A DNA stretch of 64,000 nt from contig OZ220466.1 of the NCBI GenBank assembly GCA_965116055.1, positions 806,001-870,000 on the forward strand, in the 5' to 3' direction. Below are positions 8,286 through 17,543 of the stretch, piece by piece (within the stretch, counting starts at the first letter, position 1; every line of letters starts with the position of its first letter). The translations under genes and the position numbers were made by a program. A model generated the notes under the pieces. That model saw only the letters and a program-made list of their open reading frames with translations. It searched no databases and had not been told where the DNA came from. The stretch is from Bin55 sp965116055 (GTDB taxonomy: Bacteria; Pseudomonadota; Gammaproteobacteria; Pseudomonadales; Azotimanducaceae).

Positions 8286-10149
8286 CGGGCATGCGCCAAT
8301 CGCCGCGGGGAGATAGACTCACCGTACCTACTTTTGGCCCTGGTGGCATGACGGTACGTTTGAACTGTTGGCGATGAAATCGGGTGAAAAAGACTCTCAT
8401 CCAACGGTTGATTTCTGCGGTGGTGTAGTCGCCGTCGAATGCGAGATTTGCCAACATGTGGATTTTTGCGATATCGGCACCTGTACGAAGGAAGTGATAA
8501 AGAAAAAAGTCATGCAGCTCGTACGGTCCAACCAACTCTTCGGTGCGTTGCGCGATTTTGCCTTCAATCATCGGTAGCAATTCTGGTGTGATGGGTGTGT
8601 CCAAAACGCGGCGTAGTGCCGCCGCTAGCTCCGATGAAGCTCGATGCTGGATGTACCAGCGCATCAAGTATTGGATGAGTGTCTTCGGCACACTGGCGTT
8701 TACGTTGTAGTTGGACATGTGGTCTGCGTTATACGTGCACCAGCCTAATGCAAGTTCGGATAAATCGCCTGTGCCTACGACGATGCCATTTACTTGGTTC
8801 GCGAGATCGAACAAAATCTGGGTTCGCTCCCGCGCTTGACTGTTTTCGAAGGTGATATCGTCATTGCGTTCGTGCGCGATATCCTTTAAATGCGTGTCGA
8901 CAGCGTTGGTAATCGGAATTTCGCGCAACGATAGTTCAGCTGCTGTCGCCAGGCGTGCGACGGACTTTCGGGTGTGAGTACTTGTGCCTGGACCTGGCAG
9001 GGTCACAGCCAAAATAGCCTCCGGCCCCAACGCAAGTTCGTTTTTTGCGTCAATACAGATCAACAACGCAAGGGTTGAATCTAGGCCACCGGATAAGCCG
9101 ATGACCATCGTTTCGGTTGAGGCTGCTTGCAAACGCCTTACTAGTCCGTGAGTTTGGATTAGAAGGATTGTTTTTGCGCGAGCGTCCAGGGTGTCCAAGT
9201 CGTCTGGCACGAACGGATGTGTCGCTACGCGCCGATGCAGCTTGCGTAACTTCGGCTGGGTTTCGTCGCCCACGATTCGATAGTTCTCGTTTCGAGAGCT
9301 AGTTTGAAATGTCGAGTTGACGTGACGTTCGTGCCGTAACCGACGCCAGTCGATATCCGCTAAGAGCGTTGCATTGCTTTTGAATAACTCGCTTTCACCT
9401 AGTATGACTGCATTTTCCGCCGCTAATAGCTGACCGCTGTAAACGACATCTTTCGTTGATTCCGAGACCGTAGCGCTGGCATATAGATAAGCGCATATGC
9501 ACGCGCCGCTTTGCATGCGTACTAGTTCTCGACGATACGATGCCTTCGACACTTGCTCGGGACTGGCAGAAGGATTCAGTATGATCGTGGCGCCATGCAA
9601 TGCATGCGGAGCTGACGGCGGTTGCGGCGTCCATAAATCCTCACAAAGCTCGACACCACAATACGTCTCGCCAACGCGAAATAGTTGCTTCGTTGAGACT
9701 TGAAAGTTGAAACCATTAAGCGTGTGCGATATGTCAATGTGTTGACCTGAAACGAACCATCGTTGTTCGTAAAACTCGGCATGGTTGGGGACGGCGCTCT
9801 TAGGGATTGCGCCCAAGATGCGTCCATTTGCGAGTACGAACGCTGCATTTACGAGTCGTCCATCTATTAGGCTTAACGGTGCGCCTACGACCAAGAGCGT
9901 TGCATTCGTTGCGCGGGCAAGTGCAAGGAGCGCTAGCGTACTCTCACGCTGAAGATCTTCGGTGAGAAATAAATCTTCGCAGGAGTAACCTGTCAGTGAT
10001 AGTTCGGGCGTTAAGACAATCGAGCATTCATTAGCGGCAAGTAGCTCGTATTTTCCAAGGATTTGCTGAGCGTTGCGCGATGGATTAGCTATGGCGACGG
10101 GTGGGGCAAACGCAGCAACTCTAAGGTAACCATGGTCCGCGTAATTCAT
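8236..10149 (-). CDS. nadE: Glutamine-dependent NAD+ synthetase
   Basis: This enzyme makes NAD+ from deamido-NAD+ using ATP and glutamine, the last step of NAD biosynthesis. The N-terminal nitrilase-type amidase domain (about residues 9-270) keeps the TPELSLTGY Glu and the catalytic Cys in GVELCEDLW. The C-terminal synthetase domain has the PP-loop GLSGGLDSTLAL and the TGDLSELALGW segment. Length of about 637 aa fits the two-domain glutaminase form. A frame extends to a TTG at 10203, but ATG 10149 (MNYADHGYLRVAAF) gives the usual N-terminus. The overlapping downstream gene is the metal-less hydrolase homologue; acyl-CoA dehydrogenase genes are divergent. Confidence 0.93.
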   Translation of the reverse strand: MNYADHGYLRVAAFAPPVAIANPSRNAQQILGKYELLAANECSIVLTPELSLTGYSCEDLFLTEDLQRESTLALLALARATNATLLVVGAPLSLIDGRLVNAAFVLANGRILGAIPKSAVPNHAEFYEQRWFVSGQHIDISHTLNGFNFQVSTKQLFRVGETYCGVELCEDLWTPQPPSAPHALHGATIILNPSASPEQVSKASYRRELVRMQSGACICAYLYASATVSESTKDVVYSGQLLAAENAVILGESELFKSNATLLADIDWRRLRHERHVNSTFQTSSRNENYRIVGDETQPKLRKLHRRVATHPFVPDDLDTLDARAKTILLIQTHGLVRRLQAASTETMVIGLSGGLDSTLALLICIDAKNELALGPEAILAVTLPGPGTSTHTRKSVARLATAAELSLREIPITNAVDTHLKDIAHERNDDITFENSQARERTQILFDLANQVNGIVVGTGDLSELALGWCTYNADHMSNYNVNASVPKTLIQYLMRWYIQHRASSELAAALRRVLDTPITPELLPMIEGKIAQRTEELVGPYELHDFFLYHFLRTGADIAKIHMLANLAFDGDYTTAEINRWMRVFFTRFHRQQFKRTVMPPGPKVGTVSLSPRGDWRMPDEADWSQILEYVDQFA

Positions 10150-10289
10150 GGGGAAAGTGTACTCGTACTTTGCAGGTACCAAATTGAGAGTTTTTGCCAG
10201 CAATCAGCAAGACTGATTGGCTCTTGAAGTGCTTCGCGTTGCTAATAAAATCCTGTCTCTAGCTACGTAACCGTAAATACTCAAACGAT

Positions 10290-11411
10290 TTGAATTTCGA
10301 GTTTTCCGACGAACAAAACCAATTACGCGATCAAGCGCAAGCGTTTTTGAACGATAACTGTGCCCCCGCGACAGTGCGTAAGATTCTTGAAAGCGACGAA
10401 CCGTATGACAAACAGCTGTGGCAGTCGATTGCGGAATTGGGTTGGCTATCTACCGTGATACCGGAAAGTCACGGCGGCTTGGGTCTTTCATACTACGAAC
10501 TCGTGGTTCTCGCTGAGGAGCTCGGTCGATCATTGGCTCCGGTTCCATTTTCGTCCACAGTATATTTGGCTAGTGAGGCAATCATGCAATTTGGCACCAA
10601 CGCGCAAAAGCAACGTTGGCTGCCGCGAATTGCTACAGGCGATGCGATCGGAACTTTCGCATTCGGCGAGGGGGCTGGAAGACCTTCGGCCACATCGTTG
10701 AAGACAGTTGCAACGAATAACGGTTTATCTGGTGAGAAATATCCCGTACCGGATGGCGATGTTGCGGATGTTGCAGTGGTCGTCGCAAAGTGCGATAGTG
10801 GGGATGGTGCAAGCCTATTTCTCGTTGACCTGAAGGATGTACAGCGCGATACGGTGTCGACCCTGGATCCATCGCGGTCACACGCAAGACTGACCTTTGA
10901 CGCGGTTTCCGCTGAATTGCTCGGATCTGCAGGCAGTGGTTGGGCGATGACCAACCAACTGCTTGATCGGGCCGCGGTGTTATTTGCTTGGGAGCAAGTT
11001 GGCGGTTCGCAAGCAGCTCTTGAGCAGGCGAAGGCGTATGCCATGGATCGATATGCGTTCGGTCGTCCGATAGCTGGATTTCAGGCGATCAAACACAAAC
11101 TCGCGAATGTCTATGTTAAAAACACGCTAGCGCGATCCAATTGTTATTACGGAGCATGGGCGCTGGATGAGAATAATGCCGAGCTTGCGTTGGCCGCTGC
11201 CACTGCACGCGTGAGTTCCATCCAAGCGTTTTATTTCGCCTCCAAAGAGAACATCCAGACCCATGGTGGCATGGGATTCACCTGGGAATTCGATTGTCAG
11301 TTTTACTATCGTCGTGCGAAGCTGCTATCTGTCAACATTGGCAGCGAGACGTGGTGGCAGGATCGGTTGATCGCGGCGTACGAACGGAGCAATCAGGCAG
11401 AAGCGGCTTAA
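10290..11411 (+). CDS. Acyl-CoA dehydrogenase, probable non-catalytic subunit
   Basis: This is an FAD-dependent acyl-CoA dehydrogenase homologue (373 aa) starting at TTG 10290; the reading MNFEFSDEQNQLRDQAQAFL is the usual N-terminus. The RxxFGRPIAGFQAIKHKLA and QTHGGMGFTWE segments are conserved. The usual C-terminal catalytic glutamate motif (YEGT or GTxEI) is not seen; instead the tail reads NIGSETWWQDRL, as in non-catalytic partner subunits of heteromeric acyl-CoA dehydrogenases such as actinobacterial FadE28-like proteins. The next gene, eight bases downstream, has the glutamate, so the two probably form one alpha2beta2 enzyme. Substrate unknown; bulky ring or branched acyl-CoAs are typical for such pairs. 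Confidence 0.85.
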   Translation: MNFEFSDEQNQLRDQAQAFLNDNCAPATVRKILESDEPYDKQLWQSIAELGWLSTVIPESHGGLGLSYYELVVLAEELGRSLAPVPFSSTVYLASEAIMQFGTNAQKQRWLPRIATGDAIGTFAFGEGAGRPSATSLKTVATNNGLSGEKYPVPDGDVADVAVVVAKCDSGDGASLFLVDLKDVQRDTVSTLDPSRSHARLTFDAVSAELLGSAGSGWAMTNQLLDRAAVLFAWEQVGGSQAALEQAKAYAMDRYAFGRPIAGFQAIKHKLANVYVKNTLARSNCYYGAWALDENNAELALAAATARVSSIQAFYFASKENIQTHGGMGFTWEFDCQFYYRRAKLLSVNIGSETWWQDRLIAAYERSNQAEAA

Positions 11412-11419
11412 GGAGAGTC

Positions 11420-12631
11420 ATGGATTTCAAGGATACCACCGTAGAAGCGGCGTTTAGACAGGAGGCAAGAGATTGGCTAACTGCCAATGTACCGTCCGCT
11501 GATGAGTTGCGTGGCCTAGACGAAATTGAACGAGCTAAACTATGGCAAAAGCGCAAGTACGACGCAGGATGGGCATGTATCCGGTGGCCAAAAGAGTACG
11601 GCGGTCGTGACGCGACTTCAATCGAGAATGTGATTTGGGGTCAGGAAGAAGCTAAATTCAACGTACCTGGCGGTGTTTTTGCTATCGGACAAGGTATGGC
11701 GGCGCCGACGCTGATGGCTTGGGCAACAGAGGATCAGAAGCGTTTCCACCTACCTATGCTGGCTTCTGGTGAACGTATTTGGTGCCAACTCTTTAGCGAG
11801 CCAGCTGGTGGCTCGGATTTAGCTGCGGCGCGAACAAAGGCAGAGCGCGATGGCGATGAGTGGGTTATCAATGGGCAAAAAATTTGGACTTCGGGTGCGC
11901 ACTACAGTGACTTTGGGATCATCGTACTGCGAACTGACCCCGAGGTTCCTAAACATAGAGGGCTCACTTATTTTTTCCTTGATATGAACTCTCCGGGGAT
12001 TGAAGTCAAACCAATCAAGCAAATTAGTGGCGGTGCTAATTTCAATGAAGTCTACTTCACGGATGTACGTGTTCCGGACGAGCAACGGCTCGGTGCAGTA
12101 GGGCAAGGCTGGCAAGTAGCGTTAACGACCCTTATGAATGAGCGCGCCGCGATCGGTGGCGGCGGCGGTGGGGTGAGTTTCGGTCGCGTATACCGACTTG
12201 CGCAGCGACTCACAATTGATGATAAACCGGCGATCGAAGACAGTAACGTTCGCGCGAAGTTAGCGAATTGGTATTGTCAAGAATCCGGACTGAAATACAC
12301 TGGATATCGATCGCTCACGGCGTTGTCTCGGGGCGAGACGCCTGGTCCCGAAAATTCCATCGGGAAATTGGTAGGTGCGTCTAAATTGCAGGATATGGCA
12401 TCTTTTGCCATGGATTTGTGTGAATTATCTGGGGCTGTGCAAGGCGAGCTTGCAGAGGAGTACGGCATGTATGCTGGCGCGTTTATGGGAGCTCCTGGCG
12501 GGCGTATCGCAGGCGGTTCGGATGAAATCATGCTCAATATCCTTGCTGAACGTGTCCTGGGTATGCCGCAAGACCTGCGGCCGGACAAAGGCATACCGTT
12601 TAGTCAGATTCCAACTGGTGCCAATAATTAA
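11420..12631 (+). CDS. Acyl-CoA dehydrogenase, probable catalytic subunit
   Basis: This second FAD-dependent acyl-CoA dehydrogenase (403 aa) is paired with the preceding gene. The start is ATG 11420, with AAGGAGAG immediately upstream and eight bases after the previous stop. It has WCQLFSEPAGGSDLAAARTK (FAD/substrate region) and the C-terminal GGSDEIMLNILAERVLG, whose Glu is the expected catalytic base. A glycine run (GGGGGG) near residue 248 sits in the flavin/substrate domain. Together with the preceding subunit it should introduce a double bond in a CoA-thioester in a beta-oxidation-like pathway. Confidence 0.88.
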   Translation: MDFKDTTVEAAFRQEARDWLTANVPSADELRGLDEIERAKLWQKRKYDAGWACIRWPKEYGGRDATSIENVIWGQEEAKFNVPGGVFAIGQGMAAPTLMAWATEDQKRFHLPMLASGERIWCQLFSEPAGGSDLAAARTKAERDGDEWVINGQKIWTSGAHYSDFGIIVLRTDPEVPKHRGLTYFFLDMNSPGIEVKPIKQISGGANFNEVYFTDVRVPDEQRLGAVGQGWQVALTTLMNERAAIGGGGGGVSFGRVYRLAQRLTIDDKPAIEDSNVRAKLANWYCQESGLKYTGYRSLTALSRGETPGPENSIGKLVGASKLQDMASFAMDLCELSGAVQGELAEEYGMYAGAFMGAPGGRIAGGSDEIMLNILAERVLGMPQDLRPDKGIPFSQIPTGANN

Positions 12632-12860
12632 TACGGACCAAAGACCTCGTGGTCCAACTTGACTGGGCTACATGAAAAGTCAAGGTTGACAATGCGTAGA
12701 GAGTAGAAGATTACATAGGTTTAGTTGAGTCAAGTAGTTCGGCGCGACTGGTAGGATGGACGAGATCTCATATCTTGCTCTGTTGCACCTCTTTTGATGT
12801 TATTTAGCGTTTTCTATTTCCTGGTATCTTAGATTTGGGTGTCTTAGCGTAGGCTACGGT

Positions 12861-12882
12861 TAACTCAATGATGGTTGAGTTA
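12861..12882 (-). terminator. Possible hairpin after the DUF6471-like gene
   Basis: The arms TAACTCAA and TTGAGTTA pair perfectly around a six-base loop, directly next to the stop codon of the minus-strand gene ending at 12883. There is no following U-tract and the stem is AT-rich, so this is a weak terminator candidate or a 3' stabilising hairpin. Confidence 0.3.
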
Positions 12883-13284
12883 CTATCGCATCTTGGGTTG
12901 ATTCGTTTTTAGAGGCGAGTAAGTCTCTGCTTTCGTATTGAAAGGTATCTCTTGCATCGGCTGTGGGCTGCACGAGTGTTCATCCGCTGCCTTTTTTTCT
13001 AGATCAACCTCAACATCGCGTAAGATCAAGCGGATGTCGTCCATTTCAAGCGAATCTATCCCCAGTGCGAATTGGATGAATACGAACAGTTGTGCGCCGA
13101 GTGTCCCATGATTGATCTTGGATCGCAGGTTAGTTGCTGTTTGAGTTACGCCTAACATCGCGAGTCGCTGTGACAAGCTGTTGTAGTCCACTCCTTTGAG
13201 CGCCATTTGCGACCGCAGTAAGCGGTGAAGCGTTTCACGCATCGGAGGTGAATCAAAGAACTTCACGTAACCGTTGCTCGACAT
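12883..13284 (-). CDS. DUF6471-like small protein
   Basis: This 133-residue protein has a central domain (about residues 14-62) reading MRETLHRLLRSQMALKGVDY, then SLSQRLAMLGV and NLRSKINHGTLGAQLFV. That pattern resembles DUF6471, a helix-turn-helix-like domain of unknown function, in which a YxxLxxxLxxxGVxxxxxNLxxKIxRG pattern is typical. The C-terminal third is charged and probably disordered. It may be a DNA-binding regulator by fold, which is inference. It is divergent from qmcA, separated by a very AT-rich 130-bp spacer. Confidence 0.65.
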   Translation of the reverse strand: MSSNGYVKFFDSPPMRETLHRLLRSQMALKGVDYNSLSQRLAMLGVTQTATNLRSKINHGTLGAQLFVFIQFALGIDSLEMDDIRLILRDVEVDLEKKAADEHSCSPQPMQEIPFNTKAETYSPLKTNQPKMR

Positions 13285-13413
13285 GACGACATGAATACGA
13301 TAATTTTATCATATATGCGAGTTATTCACAATATAAACTCATTATTCATTCTTTGAATATATAATTTCATTGTTTTGTTAATAATTCGTTTCATTAACGA
13401 TTGGAGTAGCTGA

Positions 13414-14343
13414 ATGGAAGGCTTAATCGTATCAATTGTGCTATTGATTCTTGCCGTCGTGGTCATTATGCGTATCGTGCGTATCGTGCCGCAGGGATTT
13501 AACTGGACGATTGAAAACTTCGGCAAGTACACGCGTACTGCCTTTCCAGGCCTGAACATAGTCATTCCAATCATTCAACGCGTAGGGCGGAAGATCAATA
13601 TGATGGAGCAAGTGCTTGATATTCCTCCGCAAGACGTCATTTCGAGTGACAATGCGTCGGTTAATACCGACGCGGTGTGCTTTTTTCAGGTGCTTGACGC
13701 GGCTAAAGCGGCGTATCAGGTCAACGACTTGGAAAACGCAACACGCAATCTAGTCATGACCAACATTCGTGCGGTACTCGGTTCAATGGATCTTGATGAA
13801 ATGTTGTCGAATCGTGACCGCATCAACGCACAGTTGCTTTCAAAAGTCGACGAAGCAACAGATCCTTGGGGAGTGAAAATTACTCGCGTAGAGATCAAGG
13901 ACGTCACGCCACCGGCCGACTTAGTCGAGGCCATGGGAAAACAAATGAAAGCAGAACGCGAGAAGCGTGCACTTGTATTAGAGGCAGAAGGTGAACGTGA
14001 AGCTGCTATTCAGGTCGCGGAAGGACAAAAACGCTCTGATATCCTCAAAGCAGAAGGCGAATTGGAGGCGGCGAAGCGCGAAGCAGAGGCGCGCGAACGG
14101 CTCGCACAGGCGGAAGCCGAAGCGACCCGGATGGTTTCCGATGCGATCGCCCAGGGTGATGCCAACGCAATCAATTACTTCGTAGCGCAGAAATACGTAG
14201 ACGCATTAGGCGATCTTGCTAAATCCAGCAACAATAAAGTGATGATGATTCCGCTCGAAGCGACCAGCATTCTCGGTTCGATCGCTGGGATCGGCGAGCT
14301 GACGAAAACACTAGGCACTTCGGCTTCGCCGGCCTCGGCGTAA
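13414..14343 (+). CDS. qmcA: SPFH/Band 7 membrane protease-regulator-like protein
   Basis: This stomatin-family membrane protein has one N-terminal transmembrane helix (residues 2-22) and an SPFH domain (about 25-200) including VPQGFNWTIENFGKYTRT and IPPQDVISSDNASVNTDAVC. A long Ala/Glu/Arg-rich coiled coil follows (about 175-235). Family members form oligomeric cages in the inner membrane and influence FtsH-type proteolysis or membrane microdomains. The start ATG 13414 is preceded by GGAG seven bases upstream. The NfeD-type gene follows after 15 bases, the standard partner of QmcA (ybbK-ybbJ in E. coli). Confidence 0.88.
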   Translation: MEGLIVSIVLLILAVVVIMRIVRIVPQGFNWTIENFGKYTRTAFPGLNIVIPIIQRVGRKINMMEQVLDIPPQDVISSDNASVNTDAVCFFQVLDAAKAAYQVNDLENATRNLVMTNIRAVLGSMDLDEMLSNRDRINAQLLSKVDEATDPWGVKITRVEIKDVTPPADLVEAMGKQMKAEREKRALVLEAEGEREAAIQVAEGQKRSDILKAEGELEAAKREAEARERLAQAEAEATRMVSDAIAQGDANAINYFVAQKYVDALGDLAKSSNNKVMMIPLEATSILGSIAGIGELTKTLGTSASPASA

Positions 14344-14358
14344 CACGGGAAGAAGGTT

Positions 14359-14814
14359 ATGGAATTGTTCGGTGATTCTATGTGGGTACCAGCGATTTGG
14401 CTCATTGTGGCTATCGTGTTGGTTATCGCTGAAGTACTCGGCGCAGCTGGTTTTTTGATTGGCGCTGCCGTCGCGGGCTTTGCAATGGCAGTTCTAACCT
14501 ATTTATTTTCCGACCTTGCTATTGCTGTCCAGATTTTTATCTATGCATGCGTCGCAGTGGTTGCGACCGTTGTGTACTTCAGATTTTTCCGCGCGACGCA
14601 ACCGAGCAACCGCGAAGTGCTGCCGAGCAGAGCTTCAATGCTGGTCGGGCGCCGGTTTACCCTTGATGAAAAACTTGATGCTGGTAACGAGTTACGCGTC
14701 CAGTTGGGCGATTCTATGTGGGTGGTGAGTAGCGCGCAAGATATTGATATAGGCACCGAAGTAGAGGTTGTCGATTGCGATGCAACGCGGCTTCAAATTG
14801 CGCCTGTCATGTAG
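14359..14814 (+). CDS. NfeD family protein
   Basis: This is the membrane partner of the SPFH protein encoded just upstream (151 aa). Hydrophobic helices occupy about residues 10-75, followed by a soluble C-terminal OB-fold NfeD domain (about 85-150: SRASMLVGRRFTLDEKLDAG, then QLGDSMWVV and GTEVEVVDCDATRLQIAPV). NfeD proteins of this short type pair with QmcA/YbbK and are thought to anchor or regulate it. Spacing of 15 bases from qmcA implies one transcript. Confidence 0.85.
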   Translation: MELFGDSMWVPAIWLIVAIVLVIAEVLGAAGFLIGAAVAGFAMAVLTYLFSDLAIAVQIFIYACVAVVATVVYFRFFRATQPSNREVLPSRASMLVGRRFTLDEKLDAGNELRVQLGDSMWVVSSAQDIDIGTEVEVVDCDATRLQIAPVM

Positions 14815-14820
14815 AGAAAG

Positions 14821-14852
14821 CGATTGAAAAGATCATGAAGTAGCCTCATATT
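14821..14852 (+). promoter_or_regulatory. Sigma-32 (heat-shock) type promoter of clpB
   Basis: CGATTGAAA at 14821-14829 and CCTCATATT at 14844-14852, with 14 bases between, resemble the heat-shock sigma factor consensus (CTTGAAA and CCCCATnT). The site lies about 60 bases upstream of the clpB start codon. ClpB is a classical sigma-32 target, which supports the reading. It begins seven bases after the nfeD stop codon. Confidence 0.55.
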
Positions 14853-14909
14853 GAGAGTAGACCTTTGATGAAAGTCATCTAACGAAAGCTCCTAACTACG
14901 AGGTATGCC

Positions 14910-17501
14910 ATGAACATTGATCGCTTAACATCGCAGTTTCGTACAGTCATTGAGCGTGCTCAAGAGCTAGTTACCGAGAAGAATCAGCAGTTCATTGAGC
15001 CTCAGCATATTTTGTTGGCACAGCTTGATGTGGAGAAAACCGGGATCAAAGAGCTCCTTGCACGTGTAGATGGTGATGTCGGTGCTATTGAAGCGGAAGC
15101 GGTGCGGTTAGTAAACGAGTTGCCGTCCGTACAAGGCTCCGTCCCGGTAGCGCCTAGTCGTGATCTAACTCGCGTTTTATTAAAGATGGATCAGTTGGCG
15201 AAGAACCGCAATGACACCTACATTGCCAATGAACTCTTCATTCCAGCCGTATTGGCAACAGGCGGACCGACTGCTCGCATATTAGAAGCAGCGGGTGTAA
15301 AGCGCGATCGCATTGAACAAGCCATCGCGGCGATGCGTCAAGGTGAGAGCGTGAATTCCGAGCATGCTGAGGAACTACGTGATGCTCTTTCGCAATACAC
15401 GGTTGATTTCACAGATCTCGCTCGGGCAGGCAAACTCGACCCTGTCATCGGGCGCGACGACGAAATTCGTCGCACGATCCAGGTTCTACAACGTCGCACG
15501 AAAAACAACCCCGTATTGATCGGTGAACCTGGCGTCGGAAAAACTGCGGTCGTCGAAGGGCTCGCACAACGCATCGTGCGTGGCGAAGTACCTGAAGGTA
15601 TGAAGAACAAGCGTGTCTTTGCTTTGGATCTCGCGTTGATGGTTGCCGGGACTAAATTTCGCGGCGAATTCGAAGAGCGCATGAAGGCCTTGCTGCAAGA
15701 TCTACAAAAGCAAGACGGTCAAGTGATCCTGTTTATTGACGAACTCCATACATTAGTCGGGGCTGGTAGCGCAGAAGGAAGTATGGATGCTGGGAACATG
15801 CTCAAACCGGCATTAGCCCGAGGGGATCTAAGATGCGTTGGCGCGACGACACTTGACGAGTATCGCGAGCGTATTGAGAAAGACGCGGCACTTGAACGAC
15901 GATTTCAAATTATTCAACTTGACGAGCCTTCGGTCGAGGACACGATTGCGATATTGCGTGGATTGAAAGAACGCTACGAGGTTCACCACGGCGTTCAAAT
16001 CACGGATCCCGCACTGATCGCAGCGGCTTCGCTTTCCCATCGTTACATAACCGATCGTTTCCTACCCGATAAAGCCATTGATCTCGTGGATGAGGCAGCC
16101 AGTCGCATTCGTATGGAGTTGGATTCGAAACCTGAATCAATGGACAAACTTGAGCGGCGACTTATTCAGTTGAAAATGGAACGAGAAGCACTTAATAAAG
16201 AGACCGACGATGCTTCCAAGGAGCGGTTGCGGGATTTAGAAGAGTCAATCGTTGAGCTCGAGAAGGAATTTGCCGATCTTGAGGAAGTTTTAAGGCAAGA
16301 AAAAGCTAGTGTAGGCGATGTGCAACACGTTAAGGAACGACTTGAGGCAGCCCGACTTGAGTACGAGCGTGCAGAACGTGAAGGGGATCTGGCCAAGATG
16401 TCCGAACTTCGGTATGGGGTCATTCCAGAACTGGAAAAACGGCTCAGCGCTGATGACAATCAAAAAGAAGTGCCGTTCACACTGCTACGCAACAAAGTCA
16501 CTGAAGACGAAATAGCCAATGTTGTCGCGGCTCGAACGGGAATTCCCCTTTCCCGTATGTTACAAGGTGAGCGCGATAAACTGCTGCAAATGGAAGAAGA
16601 GCTGCATAGGCGCGTGGTTGGCCAGGACACAGCTGTTGGAGTCGTATCGGATGCCATTCGACGAAACCGCGCAGGCTTGTCGGACGAAACCAAACCCAAT
16701 GGTTCTTTCCTGTTTCTCGGTCCATCGGGTGTAGGTAAAACCGAGTTGTGCAAGACCCTGGCGGAGTTTCTATTCGATACTGAAAACGCGTTAGTTCGTG
16801 TCGATATGTCTGAGTTTATGGAGAAGCACTCGGTTGCACGCCTCATTGGCGCACCGCCAGGTTATGTTGGATTCGAAGAGGGCGGTTATCTGACGGAGTT
16901 GGTCAGGCGCAAGCCCTATTCGGTGGTGTTGCTGGATGAAATTGAGAAAGCGCACGCGGATGTTTTTAACGTGTTGTTGCAAGTATTGGACGACGGACGG
17001 TTAACGGATGGGCATGGTCGAACGGTCGATTTTCGTAATACCGTGATCGTCATGACATCGAACCTCGGTTCGCAAATAATCCGTGACCACGCCAATTCGT
17101 CTTATAGTCACATCAAAAAGCTAGTTCAGGAAGCGGTCCGACAGCACTTTCGCCCAGAATTCATCAATCGCATTGATGAAATCGTGGTGTTTGATTTACT
17201 TCAAAACGAGCAGCTTGCTGAAATTGCTGAACTTCAAGTGGCCTTAGTTGCGAAACGGCTTGAAGCGCAGGGTATGGAGCTCTCAGTGTCGCAGGATTCA
17301 TTGGTGCGCTTGGCTTCATCTGCATTCGACCCTGGTTATGGTGCGAGGCCGATCAAGCGAACGATTCAAAACGAACTTGAAAATCCACTGGCGCGAGCTC
17401 TTTTAAGCGGTGAGATCAGCGCCGATAAAACGCCTGTAGTGGTGGCGGAGGACTACATATTCAAGGATGCTCAAGAGCCATCCGACGCATTAGCAAAGTG
17501 A
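14910..17501 (+). CDS. clpB: ATP-dependent disaggregase ClpB
   Basis: This is a hexameric AAA+ chaperone that threads aggregated proteins with DnaK help in the cytoplasm. It is complete at 863 aa. The N-terminal Clp_N repeats are followed by AAA-1 with Walker A GEPGVGKT, a long coiled-coil middle domain (about residues 400-530, rich in Glu, Lys and Arg) characteristic of ClpB rather than ClpA, and AAA-2 with Walker A GPSGVGKT and pore loop GYVGFEEGG. The C-terminal small domain has the GARPIKRTIQ sensor-2 arginine. A heat-shock-like promoter lies upstream. Confidence 0.97.
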   Translation: MNIDRLTSQFRTVIERAQELVTEKNQQFIEPQHILLAQLDVEKTGIKELLARVDGDVGAIEAEAVRLVNELPSVQGSVPVAPSRDLTRVLLKMDQLAKNRNDTYIANELFIPAVLATGGPTARILEAAGVKRDRIEQAIAAMRQGESVNSEHAEELRDALSQYTVDFTDLARAGKLDPVIGRDDEIRRTIQVLQRRTKNNPVLIGEPGVGKTAVVEGLAQRIVRGEVPEGMKNKRVFALDLALMVAGTKFRGEFEERMKALLQDLQKQDGQVILFIDELHTLVGAGSAEGSMDAGNMLKPALARGDLRCVGATTLDEYRERIEKDAALERRFQIIQLDEPSVEDTIAILRGLKERYEVHHGVQITDPALIAAASLSHRYITDRFLPDKAIDLVDEAASRIRMELDSKPESMDKLERRLIQLKMEREALNKETDDASKERLRDLEESIVELEKEFADLEEVLRQEKASVGDVQHVKERLEAARLEYERAEREGDLAKMSELRYGVIPELEKRLSADDNQKEVPFTLLRNKVTEDEIANVVAARTGIPLSRMLQGERDKLLQMEEELHRRVVGQDTAVGVVSDAIRRNRAGLSDETKPNGSFLFLGPSGVGKTELCKTLAEFLFDTENALVRVDMSEFMEKHSVARLIGAPPGYVGFEEGGYLTELVRRKPYSVVLLDEIEKAHADVFNVLLQVLDDGRLTDGHGRTVDFRNTVIVMTSNLGSQIIRDHANSSYSHIKKLVQEAVRQHFRPEFINRIDEIVVFDLLQNEQLAEIAELQVALVAKRLEAQGMELSVSQDSLVRLASSAFDPGYGARPIKRTIQNELENPLARALLSGEISADKTPVVVAEDYIFKDAQEPSDALAK

Positions 17502-17543
17502 GGTGCCATTTCGGTTGTACGTCAGGGAACTAGACATGGTGAG

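Noticed and set aside
10493..11044. Minus-strand ORF of 183 codons
   Set aside because: It is fully antisense to the acyl-CoA dehydrogenase gene and has low-complexity Ser/Pro-rich sequence.
12634..12656. Inverted repeat GGACCA/TGGTCC just after the second acyl-CoA dehydrogenase gene
   Set aside because: The stem is only six base pairs and no U-tract follows, so I did not call it a terminator.
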